DNA of 64,000 nucleotides, taken from contig NZ_JAGQCU010000012.1 of NCBI RefSeq assembly GCF_024346355.1, forward strand, positions 25,020-89,019. The letters run 5' to 3'. The notes beneath the pieces were generated by a model. That model saw nothing but the letters and a program-made list of their open reading frames with translations. It searched no databases and was not told the DNA's origin. This DNA comes from Cyanobium sp. ATX 6A2. GTDB lineage: Bacteria; Cyanobacteriota; Cyanobacteriia; PCC-6307; Cyanobiaceae. Below, piece by piece: positions 56,528-63,928 of this stretch (positions within the stretch are counted from its first letter, which is position 1; each line of letters begins with the position of its first letter). A program made the position numbers and the translations under genes.

Positions 56528-56994
56528 CCCCCAGGTTCCGGATGGCTTCCCCTCCACCTCCCGCCGCGATCCCCTTGGAGATCCAGGCCGCCCCCCTGGA
56601 ACTCCGCCGAGCTTCAGCCTGGCTGCGGGCCAGTGGAGACAGCATGGCCGTGCCCGCCGTGCAGATCGACCGGCTCGAGATCTGCCTCAACGAGGTGCTG
56701 GCCAACCTGCTGGAGCACGGCGGCACCAAAGAAAGCGGTGAACCGATCCTGCTGCGGCTGTACACCATCACCCCCGATGCCGGCGCCGGCGTGCGGCTGG
56801 AGATCAGCGATGGCGGTCTTCCCTTCGATCCGCTCGTGGCCAGCGACAAGCCCCTGCCCTCCAGCCTGAGTGAAGCCAGTCCGGGAGGACTTGGCCTGCG
56901 CCTGGTGCGCGCCTACACCGATGGCATGGCCTACCGGGTTCTGGAGCACCGCAATGAACTAAGTATCGAGATGCACTGGTCACCGCAATCCTGA
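56524..56994 (+). CDS. Anti-sigma regulatory serine/threonine kinase (RsbW/SpoIIAB-like, HATPase)
   Basis: 156-residue GHKL ATPase: ICLNEVLANLLEHGG is the N-box, LEISDGGLPFDP the G1 box, and SPGGLGLRLVRAYTDG the G2 region. It would phosphorylate the STAS protein and, when free, hold another partner such as a sigma factor or the transporter. GTG 56524 overlaps the upstream stop; ATG 56542 is a good alternative as GTG adds six poorly conserved residues. Confidence 0.88.
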   Translation: MTPRFRMASPPPPAAIPLEIQAAPLELRRASAWLRASGDSMAVPAVQIDRLEICLNEVLANLLEHGGTKESGEPILLRLYTITPDAGAGVRLEISDGGLPFDPLVASDKPLPSSLSEASPGGLGLRLVRAYTDGMAYRVLEHRNELSIEMHWSPQS

Positions 56995-57068
56995 GCAACG
57001 ATCCCGACCCACTGGCCCGTCCCTCAGCCCCCCGGCATGGCTACGGCTGGATTCCCCTGTTCCGCGAC

Positions 57069-58208
57069 GTGGACGAGGCGCTGCTGGCCCGTCGGCTCGA
57101 GTGCTGTGAGGTGCGGCACCTCAGCGCTGGCACCGACCTGCTGCGCCCCGGCGAGCCCAACGACACCATCTACGTGCTCCTTTCCGGTGAGCTATGGGTG
57201 CACCTCAGTCCTGAGGCCCGGGCGGACCAGAGCATTCCGGTGGCGGTGGGCGAATGCATCGGCGAGTTCTCCGCCATCGACCAGCAGCCGGTGTCGGCTC
57301 TCGTGCGCTGTGAAGGCGAGGCGGTGGTGCTCTGCCTGCAGGGGGAGTTCTTCTGGAGGCGCCTGGTGCCCCTGCCCGGCGTGGCCCGCAACCTGATGCG
57401 GGGTCTCACCCACCGGGCACGCACCGCCAACAGGCTCACCCTGGAGGCCCTGCGCGAGCGGCTCGAGCTGGAGCATCTGCGCAAGGAACTCGAGCTGGCG
57501 CGCGAGCTTCAGGCCGGCATGCTGCCGTTGCGCCATCCGCTCGTCCCGCAGCGCCCAGACCTGGACATCAGTGCACGGATGGAACCCGCTGCCAGCGTTG
57601 GCGGTGACTTCTTTGACGCCTTCCTCGTGGGCGATGGGCGGCTGTTCATCTGTATCGGCGATGTGTCGGGCCATGGCATCGGCGCGGCCCTGTTCATGGC
57701 CCGCGCGATCGGTCTGCTGCGCAGCCTGGTGATGGGCGCCTCCTGTCCCGCATCCGTGCTGGAGCAGCTCAACGCCAGCCTCTGCGAAGGCAACGAGACC
57801 TGCCTGTTCGTGACCTTGTTCTGCGGCTTCCTGGATACCGCGAGCGGGCGGCTGGAGTACTCCAATGCCGGCCACTGCCCGCCCCTGCTGGTGAGGAGCG
57901 GGCAGGTGACGGAGCTGCCCCTGCCCCAAGGCCCGCTGGCGGGCGTTCTCCCCAGGGCCACATTCAGCAGCATGGAAACCCATCTGGAGCGGGGCGATCT
58001 GCTGTTCGCCTACACCGACGGCATCACCGAGGCTGAGGATGGAGATGGCAGGCCCTTCGGCACTGAGGGCTGCCAGCGACTGTTGGGAACCCTGCACAAC
58101 GCGGCACTGCCAGGGATCCTCGATGCGCTGCGCAGCGAACTGCACAGCTTTAGCCAGGGCCGCAGCCTGGAGGACGACTGCACACTGCTGTTGTTTCGGC
58201 GTACCTGA
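57069..58208 (+). CDS. PP2C-type phosphatase (SpoIIE/RsbU-like) with N-terminal cyclic-nucleotide-binding domain
   Basis: 379-residue protein. Residues ~1-115 are a CNMP-binding fold (GTDLLRPGEPNDTIYVLLSG, GECIGEFSAIDQQPVSALVR; the usual Arg of the cassette is Val). A helical linker (ELELARELQAGML) leads to the SpoIIE phosphatase: SVGGDFFDAFLVGDGRL, GDVSGHGIGAALFMARAIG, YSNAGHCPPLLV, LLFAYTDGITEAEDGDG, with the metal-binding Asps. It would remove phosphate from the STAS protein(s). The frame is open upstream to about 56976 without ATG, so the true N-terminus may be longer by up to 30 residues. Confidence 0.88.
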   Translation: MDEALLARRLECCEVRHLSAGTDLLRPGEPNDTIYVLLSGELWVHLSPEARADQSIPVAVGECIGEFSAIDQQPVSALVRCEGEAVVLCLQGEFFWRRLVPLPGVARNLMRGLTHRARTANRLTLEALRERLELEHLRKELELARELQAGMLPLRHPLVPQRPDLDISARMEPAASVGGDFFDAFLVGDGRLFICIGDVSGHGIGAALFMARAIGLLRSLVMGASCPASVLEQLNASLCEGNETCLFVTLFCGFLDTASGRLEYSNAGHCPPLLVRSGQVTELPLPQGPLAGVLPRATFSSMETHLERGDLLFAYTDGITEAEDGDGRPFGTEGCQRLLGTLHNAALPGILDALRSELHSFSQGRSLEDDCTLLLFRRT

Positions 58209-58239
58209 GCCTGCGGGTGCAGGGGAGTTCCTGGGCTCT

Positions 58240-58365
58240 GGCATGGGAGCCGATTGGCCAGCAGGACGCATTCAAGGGCAGGTGGGTGGCCGTGCTCGTC
58301 CAGGAGGTCTTCCAGCTGGAGCAGGACGAAGCCTTCGATGTGGCTGCGCAGGCTCGCCAGTCAAC
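58240..58365 (-). pseudogene. Possible gene fragment opposite the spacer
   Basis: A minus-strand frame starting right after a TGA reads SLRSHIEGFVLLQLEDLLDE and then HPPALECVLLANRLP, which has a regular helical pattern, but no start codon, no family and no length. It is probably the remains of a small gene; chance cannot be excluded. Confidence 0.25.
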
Positions 58366-58411
58366 CTGAGTACTGCAACCGGGGTGGGCGCCTTGAGGCC
58401 GGAGTTGAGAT

Positions 58412-58771
58412 TCAACGCCTGATGCCGACACGCACAGGACCATTGTACTCAACTCGCGACAATCTGCCATCGGGAGAGACCAGGATTACCGTCTCAAGCG
58501 TTCCTATTTCCCCCTTTGCATCCCAGCCGGGAGCACCTCCAAGGAAGCGGAAGCGATAGCCCCCTGAACTCTCTTGCACCATGCAACTGCCGCCGCCAGT
58601 TTGATGCATGCATTTTTCTGATGAATAGTTACTCAGCCCATCATTAATCACTTCGGCTTGCATGCGTGCAAGGTTGGCGGCACGCATTTGCGACTGACTA
58701 ATAGTCTGTGCGAAGGCGGAAGGGGCGAGAACAATAAGAAGGGATGAGATGGCTGGAATGAGCTGTTTCAT
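58412..58771 (-). CDS. Small secreted hypothetical protein
   Basis: 119-residue exported protein with a signal peptide (QLIPAISSLLIVLAPSAFAQ) and a small domain containing two cysteines (EKCMHQTGGGSCMV) and RFRFLGGAPGWDAKGEIGTL. No family was recognised. The gene is clearly richer in A+T than the rest of the window and uses rarer codons, which suggests recent acquisition. Confidence 0.65.
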   Translation of the reverse strand: MKQLIPAISSLLIVLAPSAFAQTISQSQMRAANLARMQAEVINDGLSNYSSEKCMHQTGGGSCMVQESSGGYRFRFLGGAPGWDAKGEIGTLETVILVSPDGRLSRVEYNGPVRVGIRR

Positions 58772-58880
58772 GAGAGTCGATAAAGAAGAGAATTGAATGG
58801 AAATTGAGGAGGCAGCTGACGATCCGCAAGAAGGATGTGGGTGCTGCGTTTGGATCGATATCAGATGGGTCTTCGACAAA

Positions 58881-59010
58881 ACAAAAACTCAGCCCCTATT
58901 GCCAAGGCGGAATCATGCTGCTTCGCTTTCCCCTTGGCTTCGATGCAATTCACATGGCCTGCTTGGCGAAGGAAGTGGCTGAACCGCTCAGCGATGCTTT
59001 GATCAAGGAT
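58881..59010 (-). pseudogene. Possible remnant of a DUF5615 (PIN-like) toxin
   Basis: Minus-strand ILDQSIAERFSHFLRQAGHV followed by CIEAKGKAKQHDSALAIGAE follows the N-terminal pattern of DUF5615 toxins (hhLDxxL...LRxAGHxV...D..hL..A). No start or end fits a full gene, and it lies in an A+T-rich, decayed stretch. Low confidence. Confidence 0.3.
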
Positions 59011-59050
59011 CGGGTCGATGGGCTGGCAGTCCTTATTTCTTCTAGACAGG

Positions 59051-59427
59051 TCAGTTCGCTCTGATCCTTTCGAGCTGAATCGTTGCGGCAACGGCCTGTC
59101 CAGAGCTCTGCCGCATCAGTGCCGAAGGGGCCTCTGGGGAAGTTGCGAAACATGAACGCCCCAGGAGCACACTGCCCAGCTCGGCCACCAGCTCCTCAGG
59201 GGCATCGCTGCGGGAGCCGAAGACCCGGACAGATCCCGCTTGAGCCGCGGCGCGTGGCCGCTGGCGTGGATGGCCTCGTGGTCCCAAGCGGCATAGAGAG
59301 CCGCGGCCCCGTGGATGCTCTCGCGCTCCGGCAGCTGGATGCGATCCGTTGGCGTAGCCGATCGGTTGGAACAGGCTTGCCTCAGCCATGCGCTGGAATG
59401 ATGCCTAGCTTTTGGATAGGAATTCAA
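59051..59427 (-). pseudogene. Decayed ArdC-like anti-restriction protein (DUF1738/zincin) fragment
   Basis: One minus-strand frame reads RIQLPERESIHGAAALYAAW then DHEAIHASGHAPRLKRDLSG, matching the zinc-peptidase segment of ArdC-type proteins with its HExxH motif at 59266-59280. The next conserved block, APEELVAELGSVLL, is in a different frame. So at least one frameshift and loss of both ends have inactivated it. ArdC genes are typical of plasmids and integrative elements, which suggests a past insertion. Confidence 0.65.
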
Positions 59428-59438
59428 GTCTCGCGAAT

Positions 59439-60200
59439 ATGGTCCGATCAGCTGTCACGCTGTTCCCGTTCGCCCTGCTGTTCGGAGGCGCAGTCCTGGT
59501 GAACACCCCGGTCCAGGCACAGTGGTTCACCGGCGCCATCACCAACCCAACCCCCGGGGTGCTCTGCGATCGCAACGCCCAGCGTTGCTTTGACAACCAG
59601 GGCCCCTCGATCTCCCTGACACAGCGCTATCTGGGTAACAGCGCTGGCCAGCGGCTTTCCGCCGAGCAGAGCGGCAGGCCCAGGCCGTCGGAATTCCAGC
59701 TCAGCAACGGCACGCTCTGCAGTGTCCCAGACCAGACCTGTTGGAGCGACGGCTCGAAGAAACGGACCAGGAACACGACTCTCAGCGAGCAGCTGTTCGC
59801 TTCGACCACCGTTGACACTTCCGGCAATGAAACACAGGCAGCACGCTGCAGCCTGCACCAGCAAGGGCGGGGTATTTATGACGGTCCCTGTGAAATCCGT
59901 GTTGTGAGTCGCGACGGCAATCTCCAACGCTATGCGGCGATCTTTCCCGATGGGCGCCGCTACCAGTTCCGCCGCAGCGGGGATGCCCTCCAGCTCGAAG
60001 ACGCCACAGGCACCTGGCCCGTTGAGTTGATTGATCATGGCTACACCGGTGTGTTCCGGTGGAGCACCATGTTGCTGGTCGCCACTCGCGAGCACAGCCA
60101 GATGCGGCCTCTCGCAGGTGCTGATAGTCCGGAACCAGGCTCATCGGTCTCGCCGTTCAGCCCCGGGCAGCTGATCGATCTGCTCTTCTTCCGCAACTGA
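59439..60200 (+). CDS. YcgJ-family secreted protein
   Basis: 253-residue exported protein: signal peptide (VTLFPFALLFGGAVLVNTPV) and a cysteine-rich domain like Escherichia coli YcgJ: PGVLCDRNAQRCFDNQG, LTQRYLGNSAGQRL, SNGTLCSVPDQTCW. The C-terminal ~120 residues, with CSLHQQGRGIYDGPCEIRVV and beta strands, form a second domain. The function of the family is unknown. ATG 59439 is used; the frame opens at 59412. It is flanked by the ArdC-like and Fic-like remnants. Confidence 0.75.
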   Translation: MVRSAVTLFPFALLFGGAVLVNTPVQAQWFTGAITNPTPGVLCDRNAQRCFDNQGPSISLTQRYLGNSAGQRLSAEQSGRPRPSEFQLSNGTLCSVPDQTCWSDGSKKRTRNTTLSEQLFASTTVDTSGNETQAARCSLHQQGRGIYDGPCEIRVVSRDGNLQRYAAIFPDGRRYQFRRSGDALQLEDATGTWPVELIDHGYTGVFRWSTMLLVATREHSQMRPLAGADSPEPGSSVSPFSPGQLIDLLFFRN

Positions 60201-60436
60201 AGCCAGCGGCGCAACAGCCGCAGGCTCACTTGCTGCAGTGGTGGGCGGCTCACGGTGTCCACCACCGGTACGTCGTCGCTCCGAAACGGTGTTCGCCGCC
60301 GCCGCCTGCCGCGTCCCCGCACAATCACCACCGCATGCAGTTCCTGAAGCCCGGCTTCACCCAGGCGGCTGCTGCCCTGGGCCCATTCCTCCACCCGGTC
60401 GAGCGCACGCCAGTCGTTGCACACCTCTTGTTCCGC
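60194..60436 (-). pseudogene. Decayed Fic/DOC-family fragment
   Basis: Minus-strand frame: EVCNDWRALDRVEEWAQ, LGEAGLQELHAVVIVRGRGR and TPFRSDDVPVVD resemble the N-terminal helices of Fic proteins (…ALxxVEE…ITExxIxELHxLhh…FR…). The catalytic HPFxxGNGR motif is absent; the frame continues into unrelated sequence. Probably the rest of a toxin-type AMP-transferase gene. Confidence 0.5.
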
Positions 60437-60554
60437 CTTACTGCCTGCACGATCCGCAGCGCCGATGGCGCAGCAGGTGAGCGCTGCATCCCCTACCCGC
60501 TGATCGGCCCAGGGCGTAGCTCCCAGGCACAGCGCACTGCGGCGACTGGATCCA

Positions 60555-60944
60555 TTGGTGCAGGGATTCGATGACCTGCTGGAGCTGGTGCTCGCCCGCC
60601 TGGATCGCCCCACGGCCCGTCAGGGTGGGCTTGATGAAGACCTTTGTCGGCAGGTCACGGCTGTTCTCGATCGCCTGCGTGCCCATTGCCGGATCATCGA
60701 CCTGCCCAATGTCGGTCCCGTGATCGCGGGTGTCCTGCGGTCCCTTGGCTGCGCCACGCCGGCTGATCTGATCGGCTGCGATGCCATCGACCTCTACCAG
60801 CGTCTCTGCCGGCAGCGGGGGGGCCGGCAAGATCCCTGCGTGCTCGATGTCTTCCTGTCGATCGAGCGATTCCTGGCCGGCGAGGAGCCGCGCCCATGGT
60901 GGGCCTACAGCCAGGAACGCCGGCGCCGTTTTCCCAACCTCTGA
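60555..60944 (+). CDS. Helix-hairpin-helix Cdd1-family protein
   Basis: 129-residue soluble protein. The C-terminal two thirds match the Cdd1/pathogenicity-locus family: LPNVGPVIAGVLRSLGCATP is the helix-hairpin-helix part, and IDLYQRLCRQRGGRQDPCVL with RPWWAYSQERR complete it. Family members may act in DNA-linked or stress processes; the role is unclear. Starts available are TTG 60555 and GTG 60558. It is one of few intact genes in this decayed stretch. Confidence 0.75.
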   Translation: MVQGFDDLLELVLARLDRPTARQGGLDEDLCRQVTAVLDRLRAHCRIIDLPNVGPVIAGVLRSLGCATPADLIGCDAIDLYQRLCRQRGGRQDPCVLDVFLSIERFLAGEEPRPWWAYSQERRRRFPNL

Positions 60945-60963
60945 TCAGCGGGCAGCTCAGCAA

Positions 60964-60990
60964 GACAAAAGCGCCCCATGTCGGGCGCCT
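60964..60990 (+). terminator. Hairpin between the Cdd1-family gene and the antiporter
   Basis: GCGCCC-CATGTC-GGGCGC forms a six-base-pair stem with a six-base loop, just after the Cdd1-family stop and flanked by AAAA and CTT. No long T-run follows, so termination strength is uncertain. Confidence 0.45.
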
Positions 60991-61041
60991 TGAGGACGGT
61001 TGCCGGGTTGCTCCAGAATTCTGCGAACTTTCCATTCCCAA

Positions 61042-62136
61042 ATGTCTGACTATCTGGTCAGCACCCTGCAGATCGTGCTGGGCATCGCCTTGCTCTTCGG
61101 TGGCGGCGAACTGTTCGTTGCCGGCTCGGTGGCGCTCTCCCTGATGCTGGGGATCCCTCAGATCGTGATCGGCCTCACGGTGGTGTCGCTGGGTACCAGC
61201 GCACCGGAGCTGTTCGTGAGCCTGATCTCCACGATTCAGGGAAACCTGGGCATCTCCGGCGCTGACAACCTGGCGGTGAGCAACATCGTGGGCAGCAACA
61301 TCTTCAACGTGCTGGTGGTGCTTGGCCTCAGCGCGCTGATCGTGCCGCTGCGCGTGAAGAGCCGGCTGGTACGGCGGGATGTGCCCCTGCTGCTGGGGGT
61401 GTCGATGGCGGTGTGGGGCATGGCGTCCACGGGGCGGGTCACCTGGCAGTCGGGTGCGGCCCTGCTGGTGGCCTTGGTGATCACCACGGTGTGGGAGGTG
61501 CGCACCGCCCGAGAACATCCCGATGAAGGCGATGAGATCGATGCCTCGGAGCGCAGCACCCCCTCGGTGGCCGCCGTCAAGCTGGCGGCGGGCCTTGGCC
61601 TACTGGTGGGCGGCTCCCAGCTGCTGGTGCAGGGAGCCACGGCGGCTGCGCTGGCCCTGGGAGTGAGCACTACCGTGATCGGCCTCACGATCGTGGCCGC
61701 CGGCACCTCGATGCCGGAGCTGATCACCTCCTTGGTGGCGGCCTACCGAGGCAAGGCCGATCTTGCCATCGGCAATGTGATCGGCAGCAATCTTCTCAAC
61801 CAACTGCTGATCCTGGGACTCAGTGCTGCCGTGTCTGGAAGCCGGGGCCTCGGGGTGGATCCGGTGATGATCCAGCGGGATCTGCCGATCATGGTGCTCA
61901 CCACCCTGGCTTGCCTACCCATCTTCTGGAGCTATGGCGTGATGACGCGCCTGGAGGGCGGCGTTCTGGTGTCGCTCTACGGCGCCTATCTGCTGGAGCA
62001 GCTGCTGGTGAACCTTGGCTCGGGGTACACCGATGAATTTCATCTCATCGTGCTGGTGGGGCTGCTTCCGGCGGTGATGATTTTACTGGCCTGGCAGGTG
62101 CTCGCCTGGCTGAAACTGCGCCGTCAGCCCGGCTGA
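61042..62136 (+). CDS. Calcium/sodium antiporter (CaCA family, YrbG-like)
   Basis: 364-residue exchanger of ten or eleven helices that moves Ca2+ or K+ against Na+ across the inner membrane. The two inverted alpha repeats are VIGLTVVSLGTSAPELFVSL with NIVGSNIFNVLVVLG, and VIGLTIVAAGTSMPELITSL with NVIGSNLLNQLLILG; the ion-binding Glu of each is present. A short cytoplasmic loop (HPDEGDEIDASE) separates the halves. ATG 61042 begins directly at the first helix. Confidence 0.92.
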   Translation: MSDYLVSTLQIVLGIALLFGGGELFVAGSVALSLMLGIPQIVIGLTVVSLGTSAPELFVSLISTIQGNLGISGADNLAVSNIVGSNIFNVLVVLGLSALIVPLRVKSRLVRRDVPLLLGVSMAVWGMASTGRVTWQSGAALLVALVITTVWEVRTAREHPDEGDEIDASERSTPSVAAVKLAAGLGLLVGGSQLLVQGATAAALALGVSTTVIGLTIVAAGTSMPELITSLVAAYRGKADLAIGNVIGSNLLNQLLILGLSAAVSGSRGLGVDPVMIQRDLPIMVLTTLACLPIFWSYGVMTRLEGGVLVSLYGAYLLEQLLVNLGSGYTDEFHLIVLVGLLPAVMILLAWQVLAWLKLRRQPG

Positions 62137-62267
62137 GCGGATGCCCACGCTGTTGGAACAGCTGACCCGGGGAATCCTGGCGCCTGTCGACACCAATCCG
62201 CTCCGTGGTGGTGATGTCCCTGGCCGGGTTCCTGATCCAGTGCGTCACAGTGGCCATCAGGAGCCCA

Positions 62268-62425
62268 GCTGCGCTGCACCTGGCGCATCGATGCGGACGT
62301 GAGATCGGGGAGGGGGGTGCGGATCAGACCGGGCTCGATCACGATCACGTCCAGCCCGAAGGCTTTCAGTTCCAGCAGCAGCGCGTCACCCAGCGCCCGG
62401 CGATCGAGGGGCTCGAGGATGGCCC
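62268..62425 (-). pseudogene. Fragment of a short-chain dehydrogenase
   Basis: Minus-strand frame DRRALGDALLLELKAFGLDV followed by IVIEPGLIRTPL matches the segment after the YxxxK motif of classical SDR enzymes (ALsDALRlELkpfGidVvviEPG). Neither the cofactor motif nor the catalytic part is nearby. A clear gene remnant. Confidence 0.6.
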
Positions 62426-62499
62426 CCCGTTCGGCCCTCTCCTGACCCTCCAGTAACTGCGCCCCCTGAGGGGCACGGTGAGCTCGACCCGGAACACAT

Positions 62500-62632
62500 G
62501 GGCGAGGGGCCGGCTGGCAGCCGATCTCCTCCCGCAGGGTGACCGTGATCTCCTCGAGTCCACCCGGTTGTAGGCATGCATCAACACATCGCGGATGCCA
62601 GACATCTCACGCCAGGGAATCTGCTGGTTCAT
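62500..62632 (-). pseudogene. Fragment of a HepT-like (DUF86) toxin
   Basis: Minus-strand IPWREMSGIRDVLMHAY matches the RNase-site segment of HepT toxins (IPWRxIxGMRNxLxHxY), although the Arg-Asn of the RxxxH-type active site appears as Arg-Asp. The following LEEITVTLREEIG lies in a shifted frame. No MntA antitoxin gene is seen. Remnant of a toxin-antitoxin pair. Confidence 0.6.
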
Positions 62633-63053
62633 CTCAAGCGCCTGTTTGCGTTGTCGAAGCCAGAGCTCGACGACAAGGTCTTTCTTCTGCTCGGCATCGA
62701 CAAGATTGGGATCCTGCTGTTCTTCCTGATTCCCAGCATTGCCCTGCGGCTTGTCTCTTCACCGCCACCGGCATGGAGCGGCCATGCCGATCACGATGGC
62801 CAATCACCATGGCGGATCGCACGGCTGCCAGCCCTGCTGACGCTTCTGGTGCCGGTGCTTGACGGCCTCCTCGCGAGCTCGCCTGTGGCGGCTCCAGCGG
62901 ATGTGCCCCAGGCAAGGCCTGGTTTGAAAGGCGAGCTGAGTGGCAATCGAGACGACTCGATGTTGCGAATTTCTGCTTTCTCAAGCGCCCATCTTTCCAG
63001 CTCAGGCTGGCCATAGTGGGGCTTGTTCCGGGCCAGCTGAATATTCCATATCG
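62633..63053. other. Decayed stretch upstream of the baeRF gene
   Basis: Open frames exist on both strands but none matches a family. A minus-strand run (NKPHYGQPELERWALEKAEI) looks protein-like and may belong to another decayed gene. The baeRF promoter should lie near its right end. Confidence 0.35.
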
Positions 63054-63869
63054 GTGCCGACCCGCGAAGAACGACAGGCGCTGGCCCATCACCGCCACAC
63101 GCCGAGCGTGTCGATTGTGCTCCCCACCACGCCGATCACTCCGGACACGGACGTGGACAGGCTCCAGCTCCGGGCTCTGGCAGAAGAGGCGATCAGCCAG
63201 CTGGAGGCTGCCGGCACTGAGCGGGCTGCTTTGGCCGATCTGCAGGAGGCCTTCGACAACCTGATCGAGGACGACGATTTCTGGCGGTTCCAGGCCCGCT
63301 CCCTGCTCGTCTATGCCACGCCCGAGACCGTGATCACGTACCGGTTAGCCAGCGTGGAACCGCTCGTTGCCGTTTCCGATCGCTTTCACCTCAAGCCCCT
63401 GCTCCGGGCCACCGGTTTCACCAACAATGGCTACGTGCTGGCCTTGCCAACGGCCGAGGCCACATCAACGACCGTTCTCCTCGCGGCCGGATCACGGGCT
63501 CTGAGGGAAAAAAAGGTAAGGCTGCGGCAGTACGTCCGTCAGGTCGACCGAGCCTTGCGGGAACGACTCGCCGGCCGCGACGTTCCCCTGGTGCTGGCCG
63601 CGGTGCAGAGCCTGGGCGCGATCTTCCGATCGGTCAACACCTACCCCCACCTTGCGGCTGCCGGCATTGAGGGCAATCCCGAGCGGCTGTCCGATGGCGA
63701 AATCGCCCAGGCCGCACGCAGTGTGCTGGATGGACTCAACCAGCAGCGGCTGGCCGACTGGCGTAAGCGCTTTGTTCAGCGCCGCAATCAGGGTCGAGCC
63801 AGCACTGATGTCGCCCAGGTTGCCCGGGCTGCAACCTTCGAGGCGGTAGCGCCCCTCCGAGTGGTGTAA
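63054..63869 (+). CDS. BaeRF-family protein (eRF1-like), C-terminally truncated
   Basis: 271-residue relative of archaeal-eukaryotic release factor domains found in bacteria: SVSIVLPTTPITPDTDVDRL, DDFWRFQARSLLVYATPE, FHLKPLLRATGFTNNGYVLA, VLAAVQSLGAIFRSVNTYPH. These proteins are linked to ribosome hibernation or rescue. The usual last ~90 residues (the eRF1 domain 3-like part with an SYGxxDE-type block) are missing; after the TAA only spacer follows. GTG 63054 is used; the frame is open from 62940. Confidence 0.75.
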   Translation: MPTREERQALAHHRHTPSVSIVLPTTPITPDTDVDRLQLRALAEEAISQLEAAGTERAALADLQEAFDNLIEDDDFWRFQARSLLVYATPETVITYRLASVEPLVAVSDRFHLKPLLRATGFTNNGYVLALPTAEATSTTVLLAAGSRALREKKVRLRQYVRQVDRALRERLAGRDVPLVLAAVQSLGAIFRSVNTYPHLAAAGIEGNPERLSDGEIAQAARSVLDGLNQQRLADWRKRFVQRRNQGRASTDVAQVARAATFEAVAPLRVV

Positions 63870-63885
63870 CTCAGGAGGTCCTGTG

Positions 63886-63928
63886 ACCCTCTCCGGAGGG
63901 TGAACAGGAGCAGTCAGGGGATGACTGC
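63886..63928 (+). terminator. Two hairpins after the baeRF gene
   Basis: ACCCTC-TCCG-GAGGGT (63886-63901) and GCAGTCA-GGGGA-TGACTGC (63910-63928) lie 17 and 41 bases after the stop. Neither has a strong T-run. They may end transcription or be structural. Confidence 0.45.
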
